Assembly: GCA_036867785.1 (NCBI GenBank) | Contig: CP145413.1 | Location: 992,001 to 1,056,000, forward strand | Length of the DNA: 64,000 nt | Direction: 5' to 3' | From: Plasmodiophora brassicae | Taxonomy: Eukaryota > Endomyxa: Phytomyxea > Phytomyxea > Plasmodiophorida | Part shown: positions 9,299 through 20,408 of the stretch, piece by piece | Layout: the number at the start of each line of letters is the position of its first letter | How positions within the stretch are numbered: the stretch's first letter is position 1 | Made by a program: the position numbers and the translations under genes | Notes under the pieces: model-generated | The model's database searches: none | Told to the model about the DNA's origin: nothing | The model's input: only the letters and a program-made list of their open reading frames with translations

Positions 9299-10678
9299 AT
9301 GTCGATGATGCCAACCGGGGACGGCGATGCCGGTCTGTCGAACGATCGCCAGCGACGACCTGCCACCACCTTCGTCATCGTGTTCGTCGCCGTCACCGTT
9401 GCCTCCTCGCTCCTGATCCGGTTCCTGGCCGACCGGTTCCCAGCCGAACCGTCGCTGTCGCCAGCGCCCCCTCCCACCCAGCAACAGATCATCGCCGATG
9501 CGAACGCGCTCGCGTTCGACGACGCCGGTCGTTTCAACCTGACCGGCACGGTCGAGTCGTCCGCGGTCTCCTACGTCGACGCGATCCGCGTCGAGTCGTT
9601 CGACGACGTCATCGTCCTGCAGGTCGTGCGCCCCGAGCGGGTCGTCGACGACGGCCGCGACCTGCGCCTCGTGGTCTCCAGCGCCGGCCGCTTCGTCGAG
9701 GCGCGCCCGCGGTCCATGACGACCGGGGCGGCGCTGCTCGTGCTGCGCCCCGCACTGCTGACGTCGCTGTGCGGGTCGGCGCCGTGCCGCGTGACGGTGA
9801 CCGTTCACACGGACCGGACTGCGCCGCTGCAGTCCCCCGCCGGGTACGTCCTGTCCGGCGTGCGCGCCCGCCTCATGAGGGCGGACAGGCCCGTGTCGCA
9901 GTTCCTTGCCGGCGACGGCCGGGCCGCCCTGCTGGCCGTCCAGACGCAGCGAGACGGCGCCGACGTCGTTGTCGATGGGGCCTGTGCGGCGCCGGTCTTC
10001 GTGGGCGCCATCGGCGAGACGGACCTGAAACGGGACCGCGGCACGCTGCTGGACATCGTGGATGGTCGGCCCGGGATCCAGGCCGACCATTACAGGTTGC
10101 GGGTTGGCCATGACCTGTTCGTCATTGCTGTGCGATCGAAGGCGCCATGCGTCGTCAAGGTCGACGTTCGCAGTGGGGCGATCGCTCGGCGTGACGAGGG
10201 AGACCTGCGCCCGACCTGGAGCTGGACGTTCTTCGGCAGGACGTTGATCCTGGCCGTCGTCGTGTTCTGCCTTGTGATGCCGACCGTCGTAATGCTGTTC
10301 GCGTTCAACAGGCCGGCGCCGGCGTCCCCAGCTGACATCGCCGCCGCTGTCGCCATGGAGGACCATCGTCGCCGAAGGAACCAGTCAGCGCTGGGGTCGT
10401 TCCCGGCGGTTCGCGTGCGGCCTGAAGATCGCCTGCGCCTGGCATTCGGCGAAGAGAACCGCTGCAGCATCTGCCTGGATGTGTACGCTGTCGGCGACAT
10501 GGTACGAGACCTGGCCTGTGCACATCGCTTCCACATGGACTGCTGTGACTCTTGGATCATTGACAAGGGGCAGTGCCCGCTATGCCTGCAGGACGTCGGC
10601 AGCGCTGTCGACTACCATCGTCGGCAGGGCAGGCGACAGCAAACGCCGACCCGCACGTGCTCATTGCCGATGTTTTGA
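9299..10678 (+). CDS. Transmembrane RING-H2 E3 ubiquitin ligase candidate
   Basis: A single-exon gene of 459 aa. An N-terminal hydrophobic segment (TTFVIVFVAVTVASSLLI, about residues 24-42) may be a signal anchor. It is followed by about 270 residues of beta-rich luminal or extracellular sequence and a second TM (LILAVVVFCLVMPTVVMLF, about 315-340). The C-terminal cytosolic part carries a canonical RING-H2 finger at about 388-428, with CSIC ... CAHRFHMDC ... CPLC spaced C-X2-C-X14-C-X-H-X2-H-X2-C-X10-C-X2-C. The layout resembles protease-associated or GOLIATH-type membrane E3 ligases, but no PA domain is certain. Substrates are unknown. The gene lies 124 bp downstream of the histidine kinase on the same strand. 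Confidence 0.85.
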   Translation: MSMMPTGDGDAGLSNDRQRRPATTFVIVFVAVTVASSLLIRFLADRFPAEPSLSPAPPPTQQQIIADANALAFDDAGRFNLTGTVESSAVSYVDAIRVESFDDVIVLQVVRPERVVDDGRDLRLVVSSAGRFVEARPRSMTTGAALLVLRPALLTSLCGSAPCRVTVTVHTDRTAPLQSPAGYVLSGVRARLMRADRPVSQFLAGDGRAALLAVQTQRDGADVVVDGACAAPVFVGAIGETDLKRDRGTLLDIVDGRPGIQADHYRLRVGHDLFVIAVRSKAPCVVKVDVRSGAIARRDEGDLRPTWSWTFFGRTLILAVVVFCLVMPTVVMLFAFNRPAPASPADIAAAVAMEDHRRRRNQSALGSFPAVRVRPEDRLRLAFGEENRCSICLDVYAVGDMVRDLACAHRFHMDCCDSWIIDKGQCPLCLQDVGSAVDYHRRQGRRQQTPTRTCSLPMF

Positions 10679-10831
10679 TACACATTCATTTCCGCCCGAC
10701 AATATCTGAGGGGTCTTGGTGCACGCGGCGCCGACCGATCGAATCTTCAACGTCGGGCCGTCGTATGGCGCGTTACCGGACGTGTGCCCGTCATTCGTCG
10801 AATCTAACCGTCGGTGACGACAGCGACGACG

Positions 10832-11450
10832 ATGAGCGGGGCGGCGCCCAAGAAGCAGAACAGCGCATGCCACTTCTGCGATCACGCTGCGCGCCGCTCG
10901 GGGCGGCACAAGGTGGCCGAGCAGGTGGCGTGCTCGTTGGAGAACTGTCGGAAGGTCCGGGACTGCACACCGCCCGCGCACTATATGACAGGTGCGCTAA
11001 TACTGTCCGCGTCGTTGCTGCCCAGGTGTTCTGCTCCAGACGGGCCTGCATGGCGAAACTGCGAGGGCCCGGCGCGCCGCAGACGATCGAGGAGTTCCGC
11101 CTTTGGAAGAGCGTGATCGAATCCGGCCAGGTGTTCTTTGTCTGCCCGCACTGCATCGACCAGGGCGAATGCCAAGGGCCGCAGTGCAAGAAACGCATCA
11201 AATCCAAGACGGGTGATGCGCACTCTGGTATGGCCAGAACGTCCGATGGCGGGTTGGCGTTGTCGTTGATCCATCGGTAGTCGATTCCTTCGATCGGAAA
11301 CGAAGCTACCTGTCTGTGGCGCCTTTCGCGGGCGCTCATGACTTGTCGGAGATGCCGCTGCAAGCGTTGGCCGTGGTTCCCGCGCACGTTGACGTTAGGG
11401 TGAATGACAGGTTCGAAGCGTACGAATTGAGTCTATGGACGGGGTCGTGA
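10832..11450 (+). CDS. CDCA7-like zinc-finger (zf-4CXXC_R1 type) protein
   Basis: Exons 10832-10954, 11026-11212 and 11281-11450 give 159 aa. The spliced protein has the cysteine series CHFC, CSLENC, VFCSRRAC, CPHC, CQGPQC in the order of the zf-4CXXC_R1 domain of CDCA7 proteins. In animals and plants these recruit the HELLS/DDM1 remodeller for DNA methylation. The first intron (10955-11025) was chosen because it restores the CX4C-RKVFC spacing; reading through it breaks the pattern. No HELLS or DNA methyltransferase is in the window. The protein is much shorter than vertebrate CDCA7 and lacks obvious nuclear signals apart from a basic stretch (KKRIKSK). Confidence 0.7.
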
Positions 11451-11675
11451 TTGCCAACGCAGGTGTGAGCCCACTATCGTCAACGTGATGGGGTTGGCGC
11501 CATACGATCACCATAGCAAACGTAGAAAATCGGGCGACTTCGAGGTCATTGCGCCGATTCCGATTCGCCCAACGCCTCTGCACGGCCAGTTCGGCAACCT
11601 GAAGATTGCCTGACACCAACAAAGTCGCATCCTCGGCAATAAACACACACCATCCGCATACAACATAGCTGGCCT

Positions 11676-14595
11676 TTATTCGAACCATCGCTTTGAGATA
11701 GACCGCTCCCTCTCGTTGCCGAAGAACTTGGCCTTGTAGTCGCGTACCATGGCGTCGAACTTCGATTCATCATCAGTGGAGCGTGCCCGTTTCGCGCCCT
11801 GCTTGACCGATGAATTCCTCTTGGGTTTCTTCGCCGGGCGCGCCTCCTCCCTGTCCTCTTCACTGGCTAGTTCGTGACGCGTCACCATCTGTCGTTGAGG
11901 TTTAGGCGTTGACTCGGCCAGTGCCAGCTGAGTCGCCGGCTGCTGCTTCTGCGGTCTGGCCTTTGCCGGCTTGCGGGTGCGCTTCTGAGACTCTTGTACG
12001 GGTACATCTGCCGCTAGTTCGTTCTCGAGCTTCTTTGTCATGCCTTTCATCCTGTTCTTCTCCAGACGCCGCCGCCTCAACGCTAGCTTGCGAACGTCGT
12101 CAACGGCGAACATGACGATCGGTCGGTGGCCTTTCTTGCCGAACGCCATCGGGTTGTTGTTCAGGGCGCGCAGCGCGGCCAGAGCGTGGTCGTGCTCGGT
12201 GAACTCGACGAACCCGTAATGCTTCGACCGGGGTTTGCCATCGGCGTCCAATCGGGTCTTGTCGCGGACGATAATGCACTGCTTGATGATGGGCTTGGAA
12301 TCTGGACAATGCTGGCGAGCACCTTTCAGAAAGGCGGACCTAGACAAATGCATGTCAGCGACATAGCACCAATGAGGGCCACGACAAACGATACTTGAGG
12401 TCAGATTCTGTCAGACCATCAGCCAGGTTATGGATGGTCAAACGGAACTTCGACATGATGAAGTTCGGGTTCGCGATCTTCTTGCTCGCCTCCTTGTACA
12501 GTTTCGACCGCATGGTCAAGTCTTGCTTGGACAGCCCTTGGTTGACCAAACATCAGCCGTGCAACGCGAAGCATACCGCAAAGACCAACCTTCGGCCGCC
12601 GGCGACGATTCGTTGATGTGCCCCTCGCGAAGCAGGTACGCGCACTTGCGGTCGTCTTTCTTCACCTTGGAGCCAGACTCCTGGAGCCTGGCAGCCTGGG
12701 ACCGATCGACAGCGATGACGACATCGAGGGGACGGCCACCCAGCTGTAAGCCGTTTTCCGTCATTGTTCGACGAGGCCGCTTGCGACCGTTCCGCGACGA
12801 CCGTTCGTCGACATTGCGACCTTTCGATGCATACTCGACGGCAGCATTCGCCGACTCAGCCGACCCAAACTGGACAAAAGCAGTGCCCTTCGGCCGCTCC
12901 AGTTCCTGAGAGCGCGAACGACCGTCAGGAATCAAGAATCGCAAACGGGACCGTAACGGACTGCCTAACCTTGTCAGTTACAAGCATAGCATACTTGACG
13001 GTTCCGAAGCGAGAGAAGAGGTCGGACACCTGACCCTCGGTGACATCGAACGGCAGGTTGCGCACGAACACTGTCCGACCTTCTTGAACGTCACGAGACA
13101 CTTTCGGCGCCAGCATCCTGTCCACGTCATTACGATCCTCCTCATCAGTTACGTCTACCTCTTCGTCGTCATCATCGTCCATATGCTCTTCATCGTCCTC
13201 AGCATCGTCATCATCGTCCATATCAGATTCGCTTTCGACGTGCTCCGGGTCATCTAGATCAGAGTCATTAGCGGCGTCGTCTTCGCTGTCGTCGGATCCC
13301 TCTTCTCCCTTTGTGCCATCTGCACCATCAGCGGCGGCCTCGTAATTCTGGCCGTCATCAGACACATCGCCATCGGCAGCCTCATCTTCGTCAGCACCGC
13401 TTTGTTCTACGGCCCGCTGCTCGTAATGTGCTTTCGACAGCGCCCAATCGACGGCAATGTTCCGACCGCCTGACGGTCAATGTTAGAACATTTCGGAAAC
13501 GATCCAGAAACCCATGTTCATACCGATCTTCAAGCTTGCACCATTGGAGACCGCCTTCGTGGCATCGTCGATGTGCTCGAATTGGACGAAGGCGAACCCT
13601 TTGTTGTTCTTAGTCGTCGACCCTGACTCGTCAGCCTTCATCGGCAACGTAACCTCAGAAATCTGGTACACTGCAATCAGCAGTTGTGGCACAATACGCG
13701 TTCAAGCGACATCTCACCGGTCCAAACTGTTTCAGAACGGTGCGAACTCGTTTCGTTGTGCAATTAAACGGGAGGTTACGAACAATCACGCGAGCGCATT
13801 TCTGCACCGGGAACCCTGCTCGAATGACAGCGCCGTCGAGCACTTTCTTGTCCATCTTGCGAACCGCCTTCAGCGCTATGTCACCAGAAGAGAACGTGAT
13901 CCGTGCCGTCTGATATTGGGCGGATGATTCCGGGGACGGGAACTGGACCGACGCCACCGAGCCAAACTTTCTCATCCGCTTCAGGCTGAGTTGAAACACA
14001 TTGTCAGTGGCATGCAGTAAACATACCGAAGCGCCTTACAGGGATTTCTCGGTTGTAGACTCAGGAAGACCTTCCAGAACGATGACGGAACGGTCTACAG
14101 CAGATGGCGCCTTTCCAGAGAAGCGCCGGCGCGGAGCTGGGGCACGCTTCGCGGCTGTGGACCCTTCTTCCTTATCGTCCTGTGTTCCAGGACGCTTGGC
14201 GAGCTCAACTTTGATTTTGCGGCCTGACATCTCGGAAAGATGGAGCTGTGCCACGGCTGCTTCGGCATCAGCCGGATCGGAGAAGACAACGAACCCGAAC
14301 CTGAACACGACATACGATGTTGGAATTGAATTCACGACCGCTTATGCACAGAAACCAACCCCTTGGATCCTTGGGCGCCCTTGCCCGTGACGATAAACGC
14401 GCGTTTCACAGGGCCGACCTCCTCAAATTTCGCCTCGAACTGCTGATCCGTCATGTCGAACGGCAGATTACGCACAAACACCGTGCTCTTCGACGCATCA
14501 ATACCGCTGCTCGCCGCCGCCGCCACTGGCCCGTTGCCATTGCAGGTCGTACCGACCTTATCCACAACAAAGGGGCAGTCGTCCAGGTCAGCCAT
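11676..14595 (-). CDS. RBM28: RBM28/Nop4-type nucleolar protein with four RRMs
   Basis: Eight exons (14595-14360, 14300-14040, 13985-13718, 13662-13524, 13469-12970, 12905-12590, 12536-12395, 12339-11676) sum to 2526 nt, 841 aa. There are four RRMs: RRM1 (VFVRNLPFDMT...KGFGFVVF), RRM2 (VIVRNLPFNCT...KGFAFVQF), a long Asp/Glu-rich linker, RRM3 (VFVRNLPFDVT...KGTAFVQF) and RRM4 (LTIHNLADGLT...HYGFVEF), then a basic C-terminus. This order, including the acidic linker between RRM2 and RRM3, matches yeast Nop4 and human RBM28, needed for 60S ribosomal subunit assembly. Introns are 53-66 bp and several cut inside the RRM fold. The stop codon lies inside AATAAA (GAATAAAGG). Confidence 0.92.
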
Positions 14596-14854
14596 GATGA
14601 CGGGGAGGACCCTTGGCCAAGTCCGCGACGGACTCCGCGGACTCCGCCGCGTACGCTGTCTGCCGTGTAAACACATCCAGCTGCCTGACGACGCGTCCCT
14701 GTATTAGCGGACCCGCGTGTACGAATACGAAATATGGGGTACCTGCCCAACAGTTGGAGTTTGTACAGTCGCCGTATGCACATTCCCTTGCGAAGTGCGC
14801 ATACGATGGCGGGGATGGCCTGTCTGAGACAGGTTACGGCGTCAGGGGGCCCGG
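14596..14854. promoter_or_regulatory. Divergent intergenic region between RBM28-like and F-box/ankyrin-like genes
   Basis: Only about 260 bp separate the two divergent start codons, so this must contain both promoters. No TATA box or repeated element stands out. The boundary is inferred from the gene starts. Confidence 0.4.
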
Positions 14855-16426
14855 ATGGCGCCTCCGGGGTCTATTCTCGCCGTCCCGTCTGGGCCTATGA
14901 TGATGGAGAGTCATGCCAGCGATTCCATGTGGTTCGTCGTGTTCTCGTTCATGAACGTGCCCGACCTGGCAGCGGCGCACGCGGTATCGAAGCGGATGAG
15001 GGCGATGTCGGACGTGACGCTGACGCGCACGGGCCACTGGGCCCGCCTCGTACACCCGTCAGTGTGCCGCGGCACGTTCCTCACCGACCTCGGCTTTTTC
15101 GTCCATGGCGACCACCATTCCTGGTGTCGCCAGCAGGCGAGGATGTCCAGGGCCCAGCTGCGCCTATTCGATCGCCTGTTCCAGTGCAACCTGCCTGTCG
15201 ACAAGTTGCACCCGCTGCTGACCGGTCTCGTTCAACGCTGCGGGTTCCATGCTGGGTACGCTCTGGCCGTCGCCCTGCTCTGCGCCGTCGGCGCCTGTGG
15301 TCGCTCGCGAATGGGTCTGGCAGCGTTCCGCCATCTGATCAGTATCGGCGCCAGGTTCAACCACGTGTCTTCACGTGTCGTCGACAAGATGTGGAAACAA
15401 TGGTCCCACCCGCAGGAACGACGCTGGCGCGTCTCGGGCCAGGATCGCATCCAGCTGACCGAGACGGCATTCGACGTCATCGACAATGCCCTGGCCGACG
15501 ACCCAACCTCGTTGTCGATCATCGGGATGGCGCTGCGCCACGATCTGCGCTACGACCTGGACGAAGACGTCCTGCGGATGCTGGCGGAACATGGCGCGAA
15601 CATCAACGGCAGCGTCGAGTACAAGGGCAGGCCGGACCCGTGCGACGAGGAATGGACGTGCCTGTCGCGTGCCATCTACGAGAACGACGTCGAGCGCGCC
15701 CGCGTCTTCATCGACCTCGGCGCCGTCGTCGAATGCAGCCTGGACTTCCAGTACGGGCACGGCGAACGCGACCAGACGTGGCAGATCTCGGATGCGGTCG
15801 CCAACCTACGCGACCTGCACAAGGCCGACGCGTTCCTGAACCTGATGCTCGTCCTCGCCAGCAACCCGGTGCCGCTGGTCGCCACGTTCATGACGATCCC
15901 CGGGTGGGTCATCGATTCCAGCCGGCGCGCCATGATCGCCGACCTTCTTCGTCGTCGCTCCCCGTACAACGACGTGCCCGACGGGTTCGTCGGCCGATTC
16001 GTGCTGCGCTGCACGCTGAGCGGCCTGGGCGACATCACCGATGCGATCCTCCAGGCCGGGACCGACGTCCTGGCGACCGACGGCGGCGAGATGAGCGTGC
16101 TGCACTACGTGAACCCGACGCGGTCGTCGTACGAGGACGACGTACACCGGATCCTGTCCAAGTCGTCGCGCGAATCGATCCGCCGGGCGATGCGCCAGGT
16201 GAACCGGGCGACGGGGCTGAACGGCCTCACGTCGCTCGTCTGGATGACCGCCGACCTGCTCGACGTGTTCGTGGACCTGACGTCGCAGGCGGACGTGAAG
16301 AACGCCATCGCGCACGGGAACGACCCGTTCGCCCAGAACTGGCTCAACGTCTGCGTTGCCAAGGACGCCGACCTTGCCGACAGCGTTCGGGACATCATCC
16401 CGTTCGTCATCAGCGGCTATTACTAA
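14855..16426 (+). CDS. F-box-like / degenerate ankyrin-repeat protein
   Basis: A single exon of 523 aa; ATG codons at 14897-14903 are alternative starts, which would remove 14-16 residues. An F-box-like segment (VVFSFMNVPDLAAAHAVSK) is near the N-terminus. Helix-pair repeats follow, and at least one fits the ankyrin consensus (EEWTCLSRAIYENDVERAR then VFIDLGA). Others are too degenerate to count. Proteins with an N-terminal F-box and ankyrin-type repeats often act as SCF adaptors, but neither domain is strong here. No signal peptide or TM segment. Codon use is GC3-rich like its neighbours. A 607-codon frame overlapping on the same strand is only its shadow. Confidence 0.6.
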   Translation: MAPPGSILAVPSGPMMMESHASDSMWFVVFSFMNVPDLAAAHAVSKRMRAMSDVTLTRTGHWARLVHPSVCRGTFLTDLGFFVHGDHHSWCRQQARMSRAQLRLFDRLFQCNLPVDKLHPLLTGLVQRCGFHAGYALAVALLCAVGACGRSRMGLAAFRHLISIGARFNHVSSRVVDKMWKQWSHPQERRWRVSGQDRIQLTETAFDVIDNALADDPTSLSIIGMALRHDLRYDLDEDVLRMLAEHGANINGSVEYKGRPDPCDEEWTCLSRAIYENDVERARVFIDLGAVVECSLDFQYGHGERDQTWQISDAVANLRDLHKADAFLNLMLVLASNPVPLVATFMTIPGWVIDSSRRAMIADLLRRRSPYNDVPDGFVGRFVLRCTLSGLGDITDAILQAGTDVLATDGGEMSVLHYVNPTRSSYEDDVHRILSKSSRESIRRAMRQVNRATGLNGLTSLVWMTADLLDVFVDLTSQADVKNAIAHGNDPFAQNWLNVCVAKDADLADSVRDIIPFVISGYY

Positions 16427-16498
16427 TCGTACGCGGGCGATGCGCCATCCATATCCAGACGGGGGTTGAAACGTCAGGCGCCGTATCGCAGGACGAGT

Positions 16499-18881
16499 TT
16501 ATTGTGGGCTGGGCCAGTAGTGCCGGCTGTTCGGTTCAGCGTACTGTAGGAAGTTGACACCGGTGGCAGCCGTGTAATGGGCGGGCGGGTACGTGTACGC
16601 GGCCGGCGACCCGGTGGCGGCGCGACGATCCCCGGCGGCACCCGGTGCCGACTCTGGCGCGCGCTGCTGCTGCTGCTGCTGTTGCTGCAGGAGCTGACGA
16701 TGCGTCACGTCCTGCTGCTGCCGCTGTTGCTGCTGCTGCCACTGCTCGTACGCGTACGCCGGTGTCGTCGGCGCCGGTGCAGGGGTCGCGTTCGTGGCCG
16801 CCGTGCCCGGGTCTGCTGCTCCAGCATCAGGCTTGGCAGCCGCGTCGACAGGTTGCGACGGGAACGGGACCGGCGTCGGGTCGATGTACTGCTCGAACGG
16901 CGGTCGTGGTGCAGCGCCTTGGTACCCCGAGTACCCGCCTTGCGACGTGGCCTGGTAGGGCGTGTAGTGAGCCTGCTGGCGGAAACCGGGCGGGCCGTAC
17001 GCCGCTGGCGAGCTATAGTACTGGGGCGCGTACGTCTGGTAGTACGGCTGGTTGTACGGGACCGGCATCGCCGAGCCATACGTCGCATGAGGGGGCACGC
17101 CATGGTATCCGCCACGAGGCCGGTCGCTGGGAGGGTATCGCGACTTGCTGCTGCCTCGGTTGGACGATGGCGGACGCTCGACCTGCGTCATCGTCGACGA
17201 TGACGCGTCAGCGGGCAGGGTGTCCTTGCCGACGTCGGTAGCCGATGACGGCTCCGACCTTGGGGCGGAACCTCGGGAATCACGACGGGGCTTGTTCGGC
17301 CCGTTGCGCTGTCCAGGGCCGTACGACGACTGCCTGGGCCTTGGGACGCGCTGCTGTGGCTGCCCATACCCGGAATGATCGTAGAACGAAGCGGGATCCG
17401 TCTCGTACGGCATGTACGGTTGCATGCCATACGGGGCCTGCGGGTACATACCGAACGGTGCCGGCTGATGTGGGAGCGGGTGCTCCTGTGCGACTCGACC
17501 GGAACGACTGGGCTCGACAGGAGGCGATACGGCGGGCGTAACGCGCTTGTCGGCCGGCGCTTGGAGATCGGACGGGACAGGCTGGTCCTCGTTCGTATCC
17601 ATGGACAGGCTGCCGAACTGGATCGTCGCCGTGTTCAACTTGGCAGACACCGAGTACGTAGCCGGCAGGATCACGTTGCCCGACGATGTGAACAGCGCCT
17701 CGATCGCGCGAGTGTTGTCGTCGACGACGGGCGCCGGTGCCTGCGTGACAACTGGCTCTGGCGTCGGCGCCGACGGTTCGACAGCAGCAGGAGCAGCGGA
17801 TTCAGCAACACTCGGCTCAGGTTGGGGAGTGACAGCAGCGGGCGCCGAAGACGCTTCCCTGGTAGCGACGTCTTCGTCTACGGCCCCGGACGATGGCTCG
17901 ATGGACGACCAGGTGCCAATGGTGTCTTCAACGGGGATTGACAGCTCGACAGGGGCAGGAGCGGGAGCAGGAGCGGGAGAAGCTGTCTTAACCGTTGTAG
18001 GTGTCGGTGCTGTCGGCTTTTCCAGACCACGTTGAATGATTCCAGCCCAGGTCGTCGTGCCGCCAACCGTCGCAGGAGTCGAACCAGGTTTACGAGCCTC
18101 CTCAGTGGCATGCTCAGTTGTGGACGGCCGCGAGGGTTCGGATCCCCAGCCACCATCCGCAGTCGACGGCGCCTGCGTCGTCGGTTCAGATCCCCAGCCA
18201 CCGGCCGATGCCACCTGCGTCTGCGCCGGTTCGGATCCCCATCCAAGATCAGCGGCGACCGGCTTTGCTGGTTCTGGAGTCTCCATGACAGGCTGAGTAT
18301 CACTCCAGGTCGCCGCTGGCTTCCACTTCAGGTCACGAGCCGGCTTCTCGCCTCCACGAGGACGACCATCCGCCGACGGCGGTCGACGTTGCCGACCACC
18401 GCGTTCGGGACGGCGCCCACCCCGCGAAGACTGTTGATGCTTAGACGCGTTGCCAGCAGGACCTGCCCCAGGCGTTGCGGATGCGGCAGGAGCGACCGCC
18501 TTCTTCGTTGCCTTCTTGGAGGTCTTAACACTCCACTGAGCGGCACTCTGGTCTTCGCTTGGACGGAGATCTACACCGGTGCGTTCAGGAGGTCGAATAC
18601 GCGAATGATACGAGCAATCACGTTTCACCTTCGAAGGCATTGATCAGACCCGTGTTGATCGTGGCGGGGTCGAAATTGCACTTCTGGCAGAACTGAACGA
18701 TCTCGTTGTTGGACCAATCCGGTTTGACCTCACAGACCGCCTCGACCTGCTTCCGCTGGGCGGCAGTCAGGTCCAGGTGGCGCTGGATCTCGGCGGCCCT
18801 CGTCAGGGACTGCTCGCTGGACGCCGGCGCGGACGCCGCCGCCTTTCGACCACCGCCCCTGCGCATCGACCGCGTCTTCAC
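16499..18881 (-). CDS. UBA-like (GIP1/DUF1296-type) protein with low-complexity Pro/Gln-rich body
   Basis: Exons 18881-18629 and 18570-16499 give 774 aa. Residues of about 40-85 (EAVCEVKPDWSNNEIVQFC...) look like the small helical GIP1_N/UBA-like domain found at the start of plant GIP1-type proteins and animal UBAP2/lingerer-type proteins. The rest is disordered. It has an RG-rich patch (RGGRRPERGGRQRR), three GWGSEP repeats, a short conserved-looking block (TTWAGIIQRGLEKP), a Tyr/Pro/Gly-rich region and a polyglutamine tract near the C-terminus encoded by CAG runs. Such proteins often bind RNA or condense in stress granules; that role is inferred. The stop codon sits inside AATAAA (ACAATAAAC). 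Confidence 0.7.
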
Positions 18882-19194
18882 TTGTTCCTGCGGCAGCGCC
18901 GTCGCGATGGATCCAATGATGGTCGACTCGGCGTGTTATTCCAATGCCGTGTTGCCGTTTGTGGTGCGGCGGAAGACCGCAGTTCGGACTTCCCCTCGGC
19001 CTTCCGCCAGATCAGACAGATGCCACGCACTTTCCTACGCATTTTTCAGGCACCCATAACCAGACGCGAGTCACGCGACACGCCGCGTATGCCGTCCCGA
19101 ATCCAACGTTGTACGTATGCCAGGTAGGTAGGTACAGAATGCGAGGTTATCGCGCATTGTCAATAGGTAAATTGATAAAGTTCCACTCTCGTCA
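18882..19194. other. Intergenic, no gene seen
   Basis: About 310 bp between two minus-strand genes. It contains the likely promoter of the UBA-like gene and the 3' end of the seipin gene. No repeat or RNA gene recognised. Confidence 0.4.
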
Positions 19195-20408
19195 TCATTC
19201 CGTTGACGATCGCTCTCCATTGATTGTGTTCAGGAGGGGCTCGGTTAGGTCGTCACTCCCGCGCCGACTGTCGCCGTGCGGGCTGGAGTCACTAGCGCTG
19301 GATGCTGGTGATGTCGGAGGGGATTCCGGTTCAGGAGCGGCACTGACGCCTTCCGATCCCGAGGAGAGTTTTCGTTGAGGTTCGCTCATGCGCCGCGCGC
19401 CAGGTTGACGAGGGGGCGCAGACGGCCTTCGTCCGGAGAGTGCAAGGCGAACGCGCCAGATGACGATCACGAGGACGAGCATCTGAGCGAACGTCAACAC
19501 CGACACTCCAATTACGAGGCATGGCCAGAAAAGGTTGAACGCAATCCATCTCAGGCCTACAGAGGAACCTTGAGACTGCTTACACCGCCTCCCAAACACG
19601 ACGATGTACCTGTCAATTGGACATTGAAGACTAGCTTCGCACTCGTTAAATGCAGTTCGCCCGTGTGGTCGTACGAAGTGATTAACGTGACGTTGAACTT
19701 CGATATCGGCAGATCAGCAGCTTCAACAAATCTCTGTGACCATTCAGACAAAGCGATATAGCCTGCTGTAATTCGCACGCGCCCAACCTCGAACATTCTC
19801 GTTGACAGCCTGGTGTCGAGTCTTTTGAAACCCAGGGCAATCGGAATAAAGAAAATAAACTGGTGAGCCATCCTCGATAGCTGATGCGTCTTCGCGATTT
19901 CAATAGGCCGCTTCGAGTGGGCGACATGTGCGGTCGGTACCACTGCCGACGACAATGCCGTTGCCTCAAGCACAAGCATACCAACATGATCATCGATGAC
20001 TCGATCGAACATAGAAAATTCGACGTCGATGTCATAGGCCAGGCCGGTCCTCAAGAATCCAGCTGGGGCCCCCGTTTCGGTTACCGCCGGCACATCCCAC
20101 TGCCTTGGACCTAACGACACCAACGCGACCGGAGACCGCATTGAGAAATCGAAATACACGGGTTTCTCTAGCCTGTGCGGTGGAATAACCCACCAGTACA
20201 CGAGCAGGTAAACGACCAGGGAGACGGCAACCTGCACCAGTACAACGCACAACGCCAGCCACAACTGCAGCACCAGCTTCGACGACGTAACGCCGAGCGA
20301 CGCCAACTGCGTCGTTGCGTTCTCGAACAGGTGCCATAGCGGCGCCCGGAAGAACTCGCCGAACGAGTCCGCCCAGACGTCGACGGCGTCCTCGGACGGG
20401 TCTGCCAT
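19195..20408 (-). CDS. BSCL2: Seipin-family ER membrane protein
   Basis: Exons 20408-19610 and 19568-19195 (390 aa) are split by a 41-bp intron. The layout is that of seipin: short cytosolic N-terminus, TM1 (VVLVQVAVSLVVYLLVYWWV, about residues 50-72), a luminal beta-sandwich with the typical order YFDFS...YDIDVEFSMFDRV...HVGMLVLEA...RPIEIAKT...FFIPIALGF, TM2 (NLFWPCLVIGVSVLTF, about 276-300) and a cytosolic tail. Seipin forms rings at ER-lipid droplet contacts and guides droplet growth. The Ser-rich tail ends in a TEPLL dileucine-type motif. No catalytic residues are expected. Confidence 0.85.

Noticed and set aside
9227-10366. 379-codon open frame on the minus strand
   Set aside because: It lies opposite the RING-H2 gene, is Arg/Asp/His-rich with no domain, and is a GC-driven shadow of a gene with clear RING and TM features.
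14734-16557. 607-codon open frame on the plus strand
   Set aside because: Overlaps the ankyrin/F-box-like gene in another frame. It is Arg/Pro/Gly-rich without structure, and the other frame has the protein-like composition.
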